Shown here piece after piece: positions 1 to 5,078 of a DNA stretch of 5,078 nucleotides. Each line of letters opens with the position of its first letter. The stretch's first letter is position 1. The notes beneath the pieces are model-generated. The model was given only the letters and a program-made list of their open reading frames with translations, was not told the DNA's origin and ran no database searches. This DNA is from an uncultured Aquincola sp. (GTDB lineage: Bacteria; Pseudomonadota; Gammaproteobacteria; Burkholderiales; Burkholderiaceae): contig CAKZXL010000079.1 in the NCBI GenBank assembly GCA_937883885.1, positions 1 to 5,078 on the forward strand, read 5' to 3'. A program made the translations under genes and the position numbers.

Positions 1-134
1 CGAACCATGCCGCGGTGATGGAAGCCATCAACGCGGAGGCCGAGCTGTTCAGCAAGCGCCTGCGCAGCCCCGAGGCCACCGAGGCCTTCCAGGCCTTCTT
101 TCAGAAGCGCAAGCCCGACTTCTCGAAGTTCTGA
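1..134 (+). CDS. Enoyl-CoA hydratase/isomerase family protein, C-terminal end (partial)
   Basis: Only the last 43 codons are inside the window; the reading frame starts at base 3 and stops with TGA at 132-134. The visible peptide begins NHAAVMEAINAEAELF and ends KRKPDFSKF. An acidic helix with a late SPEATEAFQAFFQKRKPDF segment is the usual C-terminus of crotonase-fold enoyl-CoA hydratases, in which the tail carries the family's 'sea F.ekRkP.f' signature. Members hydrate trans-2-enoyl-CoA in fatty-acid or related acyl-CoA degradation in the cytoplasm. The catalytic glutamates and oxyanion-hole residues lie outside the window, so exact substrate and activity cannot be judged. The gene converges on the PIN pseudogene with only 21 bp between the two stop codons, and I see no clear hairpin terminator there. 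Codon use is GC3-rich like the trehalose operon, so it looks like ancestral chromosome. Confidence 0.85.
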   Translation, partial: NHAAVMEAINAEAELFSKRLRSPEATEAFQAFFQKRKPDFSKF

Positions 135-155
135 CGGGGCCAGCTGCGGCGGGGG

Positions 156-380
156 CTACGGTTCGATCGGAGGCGTGCGCGCTTCTACACGGTCCAGGGC
201 CTCGCGCGCTGTGACGATGGGGATGCCTGCGTGGTGCTGCAGTGGCAGCAGTTCGCTCAGCACTGACTCGCTGCTGACGAGCCCAAATTCACCGCGTCGG
301 GCGCCGTCCAGCAGCCGCCGAGGTACCCCGTACGAAATGATGCTGGAGACCAACAAGTTGGTATCCAACAGCATCTTCAT
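156..380 (-). pseudogene. PIN-domain (VapC-like, COG1569 type) toxin with internal deletion
   Basis: The 74-residue product has two recognisable pieces of a PIN-family ribonuclease toxin. Residues 1-45 are the normal N-terminus: MKMLLDTNLLVSSI carries the first catalytic aspartate (D6), and VSSESVLSEL carries the conserved glutamate (E43). Residues 45-65, LLPLQHHAGIPIVTAREALD, match the extreme C-terminus of the same family, which normally follows the 'GD.DLL.L...GIPI.TP.EFL' motif. The 60-70 residues normally between them, holding the remaining metal-binding aspartates, are missing; intact family members are about 135-140 residues. The join is near bases 240-255 and the frame is kept. Without the central acidic residues the product should not cut RNA. 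The start ATG lies 3 bp after the antitoxin stop, so it was the second gene of a toxin-antitoxin pair. I call it a pseudogene by inference; a small folded or regulatory remnant is not excluded. Confidence 0.8.
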
Positions 381-383
381 GAC

Positions 384-632
384 TCACGCGCCTGCCAGGC
401 CTTCGTTGCGCCGCGCGTAGCGGCTGGCCTGAACCTCAGCCTCCACCTCTTCATCCGAGACTGCCGGCAGTCCCAGCGCGTCCAGGCGCGCCAGTTGATC
501 CCCCAGACGCGCGACTGCCAGCTTTCGTTCTTCGCGTGAAGCCAGGAACTCCACGAAGTCGACCACTTCTGCCACACGCGCAGGCGGCAGCTGCTTCAAG
601 CGTTCCAACAATTGCAATTCGATCGCTGTCAT
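384..632 (-). CDS. DUF2281-like antitoxin candidate, partner of the PIN toxin remnant
   Basis: An 82-residue soluble protein. Residues 14-31 (QLPPARVAEVVDFVEFLA) carry the 'LPP....EV.DFVEFL' pattern of DUF2281-like proteins, often found as antitoxins next to PIN toxins. After a charged linker, the C-terminus (LARLDALGLPAVSDEEVEAE, then a basic RYARRNEG tail) resembles the toxin-binding tail of such antitoxins. Partner identity is inferred mainly from position: antitoxin first, toxin 3 bp downstream. I chose the ATG at 630-632 because the minus strand has GAGGA (641-645) 8 nt upstream. A TTG start at 660-662 would add ten residues but has no comparable support. In known pairs the antitoxin neutralises the toxin and often represses its own promoter; neither is shown here. 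No DNA-binding motif is obvious. The gene is intact although its toxin is broken, and its G+C is roughly ten points lower than the trehalose operon, which fits acquisition by transfer. Confidence 0.7.
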   Translation of the reverse strand: MTAIELQLLERLKQLPPARVAEVVDFVEFLASREERKLAVARLGDQLARLDALGLPAVSDEEVEAEVQASRYARRNEGLAGA

Positions 633-640
633 CGCAGAGG

Positions 641-645
641 TCCTC
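641..645 (-). promoter_or_regulatory. Ribosome binding site deciding the antitoxin start
   Basis: The minus strand reads GAGGA here, 8 nt before the ATG at 630-632. It is the only good Shine-Dalgarno match near the candidate starts, and it favours this ATG over the upstream in-frame TTG at 660-662. Confidence 0.55.
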
Positions 646-683
646 GGCAGGCGGCATGGCAATGATGGCTTAAGTTTGCCTCA

Positions 684-716
684 GCGGCGGCCCCGGTTCT
701 CCGGCGGCCGAGCCGC
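684..716. other. GC-rich imperfect hairpin in the divergent intergenic region
   Basis: Three nested arms pair. GCGGC (684-688) pairs with GCCGC (712-716), GGCC (689-692) with GGCC (706-709), and CCGG (693-696) with CCGG (701-704). The tip is TTCT (697-700), with a 1-nt bulge at 705 and a 2-nt bulge at 710-711. That gives 13 G-C pairs with two small bulges. It lies between the antitoxin start (632) and the mscS start (794), so it could sit in the leader RNA of either. No U-run follows on either strand, so it is not a standard intrinsic terminator. It could be a leader structure, a protein-binding site, a dispersed palindrome, or a by-product of high GC content. No function can be assigned from one copy. 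Confidence 0.35.
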
Positions 717-779
717 GACAAGTCGTAACAGCCGGAACCCCGTCCCCCTCATCCAATCGCACCTTGCTGCATTGCAACA

Positions 780-787
780 AAGGAGGG
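780..787 (+). promoter_or_regulatory. Strong Shine-Dalgarno of the mscS gene
   Basis: AAGGAGGG lies 6 nt before the ATG at 794. It fixes the start there rather than at the in-frame TTG at 764, which would place this motif inside the coding region. As the first gene of the operon, mscS has its own full ribosome binding site, unlike the two genes that follow it. Confidence 0.85.
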
Positions 788-793
788 CGTTGG

Positions 794-1924
794 ATGGATT
801 TCTTGCCGGTCTTGTGGATGCCGTGGCTGCAGCCGCTGTTGGCCGCCAGCCTGGTGGTCGTGGCGGCGCTGGCGGTGCATCGGCTGGGGCGCGCGGTGCT
901 CACGCGCATCACCCGCGGCGCCAGGGTGCCGGCCGCGGTGGTGCGGCAGGTGGACGTGCCGGCGCAATGGGTGCTGCCGCTGGCCGCGCTGCAGGTGGTG
1001 TGGCAGGGCGCACCCGACACGCTGCCGCTGATCGGCTCGCTGCGTCACCTCAACGGTGTGCTGCTGATCGCGGCCATCACGTGGCTGCTGACGCGCGCCG
1101 TACGCGGCGTGGGGCTGGGCGTCATCGACCTCTACCCCGCGGACGTCGAAGACAACCTGCAGGCCCGGCGCATCCACACCCAGGCGCGGGTGCTGGCCCG
1201 CACGGTGATGGTCGGCGTGATGCTGGCCGGCCTGGCGATGATCCTGATGACCTTTCCGGGCGCGCGCCAGCTGGGCGCCAGCCTGCTGGCTTCGGCCGGC
1301 GTGGCCGGCCTGGTGGTCGGTATCGCGGCCAGGCCGCTCTTCAGCAACATGATCGCCGGGCTGCAGATCGCGCTGGCGCAGCCGATCCGCATCGACGACG
1401 TGCTGATCGTGCAGGGCGAATGGGGCCGGGTGGAAGAGATCACCGGCACCTACGTGGTCCTGGCCATCTGGGACCAGCGGCGCTTGATCATTCCGCTGCA
1501 GTGGTTCATCGAGAACCCGTTCCAGAACTGGACACGCAGCACCGCGCAGATCATCGGCACCGTGTTCCTGCATGTGGACTATGCGATGCCGCTGGCACCG
1601 CTGCGGGCCGAGGCCCAGCGCCTGTGCGAAGCCTCGCCCCACTGGGATGGCCGGCTCTGCCTGCTGCAGGTGACCGAGGCCGGCGAGCGCACGATGCAGC
1701 TGCGCGTGCTGGTGACGGCGCACGACTCGGGCAAGGCCTGGGACCTGCGCTGCGAAGTGCGTGAAGGCCTGCTGACCTACATCCAGTCCAAGCACCCCGA
1801 GCACCTGCCGCAATGGCGCACCCAGCGGCTGGAAGGCGAGGTGGTGCCGCGCGGCGACGAGGCCTTCCGGGCACGCCATTCGCCGGTGGAGGCCGTGCCT
1901 TCCACCGTTTCGCCCGCCCCATGA
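794..1924 (+). CDS. MscS-family mechanosensitive ion channel
   Basis: A 376-residue inner-membrane protein. By eye there are hydrophobic segments near residues 14-31, 57-71, 86-103 and 134-154, followed by the pore-lining helix at about 158-190. That helix is rich in Gly and Ala (LLASAGVAGLVVGIAARPLF) and runs into SNMIAGLQIALAQPIRIDD, the hallmark of MscS channels. Residues 200-247 form the beta domain, with VEEITGTYVVL and LIIPLQWF matching the family's 'V..I..r.t.ir..d.r.viiPN' region. Residues 255-345 are the cytoplasmic alpha/beta vestibule domain, and the tail from 346 is polar and probably disordered. MscS channels form heptamers that open on membrane tension to release solutes after osmotic downshock. 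E. coli MscS is 286 residues; the extra length lies in two additional N-terminal helices and the tail. It leads the trehalose genes and its TGA overlaps the otsB ATG. The family call is firm; gating and conductance are unknown. Confidence 0.92.
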   Translation: MDFLPVLWMPWLQPLLAASLVVVAALAVHRLGRAVLTRITRGARVPAAVVRQVDVPAQWVLPLAALQVVWQGAPDTLPLIGSLRHLNGVLLIAAITWLLTRAVRGVGLGVIDLYPADVEDNLQARRIHTQARVLARTVMVGVMLAGLAMILMTFPGARQLGASLLASAGVAGLVVGIAARPLFSNMIAGLQIALAQPIRIDDVLIVQGEWGRVEEITGTYVVLAIWDQRRLIIPLQWFIENPFQNWTRSTAQIIGTVFLHVDYAMPLAPLRAEAQRLCEASPHWDGRLCLLQVTEAGERTMQLRVLVTAHDSGKAWDLRCEVREGLLTYIQSKHPEHLPQWRTQRLEGEVVPRGDEAFRARHSPVEAVPSTVSPAP

Positions 1925-2733
1925 TGCAAGACGAAGTGACTCCCCCGGGCCCGCAGCGCAGCGGGCCGCCGCCGCTGCCGGCCGAGGCCGCGCTCTTCAT
2001 CGACTTCGATGGCACCCTGGCCCCGCTGGCCCCGCGCCCGCAGGACGTGCAGGTGCCCGAGTGGGTGCTGCCCACGCTGCGCCACCTGCATGGCGCGCTG
2101 GGCGGCGCGGTGGCAGTGGTCAGTGGCCGGCCTGTGGCCCAGATCGACGGCTTTCTGGCGCCGCTGCAGCTGCCTGCCGCCGGCGTGCACGGCGTGGAAC
2201 GGCGGGGCAGCGATGGCCACCTGCGGGTGGAAGCCGCCGAGCCGCCCGCGGCCTTGGTGGCGGCCGCGCAGGCGCTGGTGGCCGAGCATCCCGGGCTGCT
2301 GTTCGAGCCAAAGACCGGCGGCTTCGCGCTGCACTTCCGCTCACGCCCGCTGCTGGGCGGCCTGTGCCACGACACCTTGCAGGCCGCGCTCGGCGCGCTG
2401 CCCGAGGTGCTCACCTGGCAGATCATGGGCGGCCACTGCGTGTACGAGATCAAGCAGCGCAAGGTGTCCAAGGGCGTGGCGCTGGCCGCGCTGCATGCCG
2501 ACCCGCGCTTTGCCGGCCGGCTGCCGGTGTACGTGGGCGACGACGTGACCGACGAGGACGGCATCGCGGCTGCACAGGCGGCCGGCGGCTTCGGCGTGCG
2601 GGTGGGGCCGGGGGCCACGCAGGCACGCTATTGGCTGGAAGACATCGATGCCGTCTCCCGGTGGCTGGGAGATGCGGTCCGCCGCTTGCCGGCGCCGGGG
2701 GGCGGCAGCCCGCCACCCCAAGCGCTCGCATGA
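1921..2733 (+). CDS. otsB: Trehalose-6-phosphate phosphatase
   Basis: A 270-residue HAD-superfamily phosphatase (E. coli OtsB is 266 residues) that hydrolyses trehalose-6-phosphate to trehalose in the cytoplasm, the last step of the OtsA/OtsB pathway. All HAD motifs are present: motif I FIDFDGTLAPL with nucleophile D28 and acid/base D30, motif II VVSGR with S68, the basic residue region YEIKQRKVSKG (175-185), and motif IV YVGDDVTDEDG with D207/D208 and D211. The cap contains GVHGVE (88-93) and FEPKTGGFALHFR (128-140), typical of trehalose phosphatases. Both ends are unusually proline-rich (about residues 8-20 and 257-267) and probably flexible. The start at 1921 overlaps the mscS stop as ATGA. 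A second ATG follows immediately at 1924, and the choice changes only one residue. No Shine-Dalgarno is visible upstream, so translation is probably coupled to mscS. Its own TGA overlaps the next gene's ATG. Confidence 0.96.
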   Translation: MMQDEVTPPGPQRSGPPPLPAEAALFIDFDGTLAPLAPRPQDVQVPEWVLPTLRHLHGALGGAVAVVSGRPVAQIDGFLAPLQLPAAGVHGVERRGSDGHLRVEAAEPPAALVAAAQALVAEHPGLLFEPKTGGFALHFRSRPLLGGLCHDTLQAALGALPEVLTWQIMGGHCVYEIKQRKVSKGVALAALHADPRFAGRLPVYVGDDVTDEDGIAAAQAAGGFGVRVGPGATQARYWLEDIDAVSRWLGDAVRRLPAPGGGSPPPQALA

Positions 2734-4526
2734 ACCCACCGGCATCGTTGAACCTCGGCATCATCGGCAACTGCTCCATCAGCGCCCTGGTCGACGACCA
2801 GGCGCGCATCGTCTGGTGCTGCTACCCCCGCTTCGACAGCGACCCGATCTTCCATGCGCTGCTCGATTCGGCCGATGGCATCCAGCCCGACGGCAGCTGG
2901 CAGATCTGCCTCGAAGGGCAGCAGCGCAGCGAGCAGGCCTATGAGCCCAACACCGGCGTGCTGCGCACCCGGCTCTTCGATGCCGAAGGTGGCGCGGTCG
3001 AGATCACCGACTTCGCGCCGCGCTACCTGCTGCACGGCCGCCCGTTCCGGCCTTTGACGCTGGTGCGGCGCGTGCGCGCGCTGTCGGGCGCGCCGCGGGT
3101 GCGGGTGCTGCTGCGGCCGCGCAGCGACTGGGGCGCCACCCTGCCCACCATCACCCGCGGCAGCGATCACATCCGCTACGTGGGGCCGGAGTCGGCGCTG
3201 CGGCTGACCACCAATGCGCCCATCACCTACGTGATCGACGAGACGGCGTTCACGCTGACCCAGCCGCTGAGCTTCATCCTCGGGCCTGACGAAGCCTTGC
3301 AGGCCGCCATTGAAGACACCGCCCGGCTGCTGGAAGAGCACACCATCGCCCACTGGCGCGCCTGGACGCGGGCGCTGGCGGTGCCGCTGGAATGGCAGGA
3401 CGCGGTGATCCGCGCCGCCATCACGCTGAAGATGTGCCTGTACGAGGACACCGGCGCCATCGTCGCCGCGATGACCACCAGCATTCCTGAAGCGCCGGGC
3501 AGCCAGCGCAACTGGGACTACCGCTTCTGCTGGATACGCGATGCCTTCTTCGTGGTGCGGGCGCTCAACAGCCTGTCGGAAGTGGACACGATGGAGGACT
3601 ACCTGCGCTGGCTGCGCGACGCCATCGGCGACATGGCCGGCGGCCATGTGCAGCCGCTGTACGGCATCGGGCTGGAACACCAGCTGATCGAACGCGAGCT
3701 GCCGCATCTGTCGGGCTACCGCGGCCACCAGCCGGTGCGCGTGGGCAACCAGGCCTATGAGCACTTCCAGTTCGACGTGTACGGCAACATCGTGCTGGGC
3801 GCGGCGCAGGCCTTCCACGACACGCGGCTATTGCGCCAGGGCACACGCCAGGAGTTCGGTCTGATGGAGGCGGTGGGCGAGCAGGCCTTCGCCATCCACG
3901 ACCACCCGGACGCCGGCATGTGGGAGCTGCGCACCCGCAGCGCGGTGCACACCTCGTCGGTGCTGATGAACTGGGCCGCCTGCGACCGGCTGGCCAAGAT
4001 CGCCGAGGCCTTCGAGCTGGCCGACCGCGCCACGCTGTGGCGCCAGCGCGCCGACCTCATCCGCGACAAGATCCTGACCCAGGCCTGGAGCGAGCGCCGC
4101 CAGGCCTATGCGGCCACCTTCGGCGGCGACGAGCTGGACGCCAGCGTGCTGCTGATGGTGGAGGTGGGCCTGATCGACCCGCACGACCCGCGCTTCGTGG
4201 CCACGGTGGATGCGCTGGAAGCCGCGCTGTGCGATGGCCCCTACATGCGCCGCTACGAAGCGCCCGACGACTTCGGCCGGCCCGAGACCGCGTTCAACAT
4301 CTGCGCCTTCTGGCGCATCAATGCGCTGGCGCGCATCGGCCGCACGGCGCAGGCGCGCGAGATCTTCGAGGCCATGCTGGCCAGCCGCAACCCGCTGGGG
4401 CTGCTGTCCGAAGACACCCATCCCGCCACCCGAGAGCTGTGGGGCAACTTTCCGCAGACCTATTCGATGGTGGGCATCGTGAATGCCGCGGTGCGCCTGT
4501 CCGCACCCTGGGATTCGCGGATATGA
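2730..4526 (+). CDS. GH15 family glycoside hydrolase (glucoamylase/trehalase-like)
   Basis: A 598-residue protein, normal length for bacterial GH15 enzymes and without a signal peptide, so cytoplasmic. Residues 1-35 form the N-terminal beta domain, with LGIIGNCSISALVDDQARIV and WCCYPRFDSDPIF. The (alpha/alpha)6 barrel carries the family motifs RNWDYRFCWIRDA (260-272), ELPHLSGYRG then PVRVGNQAYEHFQFDVYG (335-352), WELRTR (398-403), and NPLGLLSED then WGNFPQTYSMVGIVNAA. E399 and E561 are the likely acid/base glutamates, by analogy with GH15 glucoamylases and trehalases. GH15 enzymes hydrolyse alpha-glucosidic bonds with inversion. Trehalose is a plausible substrate given otsB and otsA on either side, but glucoamylase-type activity on maltooligosaccharides is possible and sequence alone does not decide it. 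'FPQTYSMVG' replaces the 'FPQ.FSH.' common in characterised actinobacterial members. The ATG overlaps the otsB stop, with no Shine-Dalgarno, implying coupling. Confidence 0.9.
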   Translation: MNPPASLNLGIIGNCSISALVDDQARIVWCCYPRFDSDPIFHALLDSADGIQPDGSWQICLEGQQRSEQAYEPNTGVLRTRLFDAEGGAVEITDFAPRYLLHGRPFRPLTLVRRVRALSGAPRVRVLLRPRSDWGATLPTITRGSDHIRYVGPESALRLTTNAPITYVIDETAFTLTQPLSFILGPDEALQAAIEDTARLLEEHTIAHWRAWTRALAVPLEWQDAVIRAAITLKMCLYEDTGAIVAAMTTSIPEAPGSQRNWDYRFCWIRDAFFVVRALNSLSEVDTMEDYLRWLRDAIGDMAGGHVQPLYGIGLEHQLIERELPHLSGYRGHQPVRVGNQAYEHFQFDVYGNIVLGAAQAFHDTRLLRQGTRQEFGLMEAVGEQAFAIHDHPDAGMWELRTRSAVHTSSVLMNWAACDRLAKIAEAFELADRATLWRQRADLIRDKILTQAWSERRQAYAATFGGDELDASVLLMVEVGLIDPHDPRFVATVDALEAALCDGPYMRRYEAPDDFGRPETAFNICAFWRINALARIGRTAQAREIFEAMLASRNPLGLLSEDTHPATRELWGNFPQTYSMVGIVNAAVRLSAPWDSRI

Positions 4527-4564
4527 AGAAGCAGGAGGAAGTACCGTGTCCCGACTCGTCGTGA
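4523..4564 (+). other. Possible 13-codon overlapping ORF at the otsA start
   Basis: An ATG at 4523 overlaps the GH15 stop as ATGA, exactly as at the two upstream gene junctions. It opens an ORF encoding MKKQEEVPCPDSS and ends with TGA at 4562-4564, 17 nt inside otsA in another frame. Ribosomes arriving from GH15 could re-initiate here and cross the otsA Shine-Dalgarno and start. No separate ribosome binding site is seen for it, and it may be chance. Confidence 0.2.
4533..4538 (+). promoter_or_regulatory. Strong Shine-Dalgarno of otsA
   Basis: AGGAGG, 7 nt before the GTG at 4546, in the 19-bp gap after the GH15 stop. It supports GTG as the start and gives otsA independent initiation, in contrast with the coupled otsB and GH15 genes. 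Confidence 0.85.
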
Positions 4565-5078
4565 TTTCCAACCGCGTGGGCGACCCACGCAAGGTGGCCG
4601 CCGGCGGCCTGGCCGTGGCCCTGGGCGACGCACTGGCCACCCGCGGCGGCCTGTGGTTCGGCTGGAGCGGCAAGATCGTGGAAGACGGCGCCACCGGTGA
4701 AGGCGAGCTGCACCAGCAGCGCGCCGGCAACGTGGAACTGGTGACCATCGACCTCTCACGCGAGGACCACGACACCTACTACACCGGCTATGCCAACCAG
4801 GCGCTGTGGCCGGCCTTTCATTACCGGCTGGACCTGGCCGACTTCGGCAGCGGCTTTTTCGCCGGCTACCAGCGGGTGAACCGCCTCTTCGCGCGCAAGC
4901 TGGCGCCGCTGCTGCGCGACGACGACGTGATCTGGGTGCACGACTACCACCTGATTCCGCTGGCGTCTGAGCTGCGCTCGCTGGGCTGCCGCCAGCGCAT
5001 CGGCTTCTTCCTGCACATCCCGCTGCCGCCGCCGCCCATCCTGGCCGCCATCCCGGGGCATGAGTGGCTGATGCGCTC
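4546..5078 (+). CDS. otsA: Trehalose-6-phosphate synthase, N-terminal part (cut by window end)
   Basis: The first 177 codons of a GT20 glycosyltransferase that joins UDP-glucose and glucose-6-phosphate into trehalose-6-phosphate, the substrate of OtsB; family members are about 450-480 residues. The GTG start is set by the AGGAGG upstream and gives MSRLVVISNRVG, matching E. coli OtsA's N-terminus. Conserved features follow: R10 and the AGGLAVAL loop (19-26), GGLWFGWSG (34-42) with W40, YYTGYANQALWPAFHYR (78-94) containing the conserved Tyr and Trp (Y82/W88 region) of the glucose-6-phosphate site, DDDVIWVHDYHLIPLA (125-140), and IGFFLHIPLPPPP (152-164). The loop after N9-R10 is shorter than in E. 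coli, and the usual PPPE after HIP reads PPPP here (161-164). No frame break occurs up to the window edge. The UDP-glucose-binding C-terminal half is outside, so completeness cannot be checked. It is probably co-transcribed with mscS, otsB and the GH15 gene. Confidence 0.96.
   Translation, partial: MSRLVVISNRVGDPRKVAAGGLAVALGDALATRGGLWFGWSGKIVEDGATGEGELHQQRAGNVELVTIDLSREDHDTYYTGYANQALWPAFHYRLDLADFGSGFFAGYQRVNRLFARKLAPLLRDDDVIWVHDYHLIPLASELRSLGCRQRIGFFLHIPLPPPPILAAIPGHEWLMR

Noticed and set aside
135..155. Possible bidirectional terminator between the convergent hydratase and PIN genes.
   Set aside because: The 21-bp gap is GC-rich but has no clear stem with a T-run on either strand.
161..420. 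Plus-strand frame of 81 residues (175-420) across the PIN remnant.
   Set aside because: Ser/Arg-rich with no family resemblance and no ribosome binding site, while the opposite strand shows recognisable PIN motifs.
734..760. GGAACCC upstream of mscS, resembling the -35 element of RpoE/ECF promoters, attractive for an envelope-stress channel.
   Set aside because: No -10 element lies at the usual 16-17 bp; the nearest TCCAA is only 13 bp away. A five-base match in GC-rich DNA is weak.
764..793. In-frame TTG start for mscS ten codons upstream of the ATG.
   Set aside because: It would put the AAGGAGGG Shine-Dalgarno inside the gene, and nothing resembling a ribosome binding site precedes the TTG.
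676..1764. Plus-strand frame of 362 residues overlapping mscS.
   Set aside because: Its product is an Arg/Ala/Gly-rich string without motifs, the typical off-frame reading of a GC-rich gene.
749..1879. Long antisense open frame (376 residues) opposite mscS.
   Set aside because: It is a shadow of a GC-rich gene: its translation is His/Gln/Arg/Ala-rich with no family motifs, while the plus strand has a clear MscS protein with a good ribosome binding site.
2628..3818. Long antisense open frame (396 residues) opposite otsB and the GH15 gene.
   Set aside because: Same low-complexity Arg/Ala/Val/His composition from the GC3 bias of the plus-strand genes; no motif and no ribosome binding site support it.

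Overview
The window is GC-rich (lines I counted run about 70% G+C in the main operon), with almost every third codon position G or C. The stub gene at the left edge ends in a tail typical of enoyl-CoA hydratases from Burkholderiales. My best guess is therefore a betaproteobacterium of the Burkholderiales; this is inference from style, not from a marker gene.

Left part (1-793). The last 43 codons of an enoyl-CoA hydratase-like gene run rightwards and stop at 134. Facing it on the minus strand is a two-gene toxin-antitoxin-like module. An intact 82-residue DUF2281-like antitoxin candidate (384-632) is followed after 3 bp by a PIN-family toxin (156-380). The toxin has lost its middle: the N-terminal third is joined in frame to the extreme C-terminus, so it is probably dead. 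The module is visibly less GC-rich (about 58-63% in the lines counted) than the operon to its right. The gap 633-793 between the divergent antitoxin and mscS holds a GC-rich imperfect hairpin and a strong ribosome binding site, but no promoter I could defend.

Right part (794-5078). Four genes run rightwards in what looks like one operon: an MscS-family mechanosensitive channel, trehalose-6-phosphate phosphatase (otsB), a GH15 glucoamylase/trehalase-like hydrolase, and the first 177 codons of trehalose-6-phosphate synthase (otsA), cut by the window edge. The mscS/otsB and otsB/GH15 junctions are both 4-bp ATGA overlaps without a visible Shine-Dalgarno sequence, which suggests translational coupling. 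otsA follows after 19 bp with its own strong Shine-Dalgarno and a GTG start.

How the genes fit together: OtsA makes trehalose-6-phosphate from UDP-glucose and glucose-6-phosphate, and OtsB dephosphorylates it to the osmoprotectant trehalose. The GH15 enzyme may cleave trehalose or a related alpha-glucan. The MscS channel would vent solutes on osmotic downshift. Making, possibly breaking down, and releasing an osmolyte thus appear to be encoded on one transcript. The individual families are well known. The features most worth a second look are the coupling of the channel to the trehalose genes, the internally deleted toxin with its retained antitoxin, and a 13-codon ORF across the otsA start.
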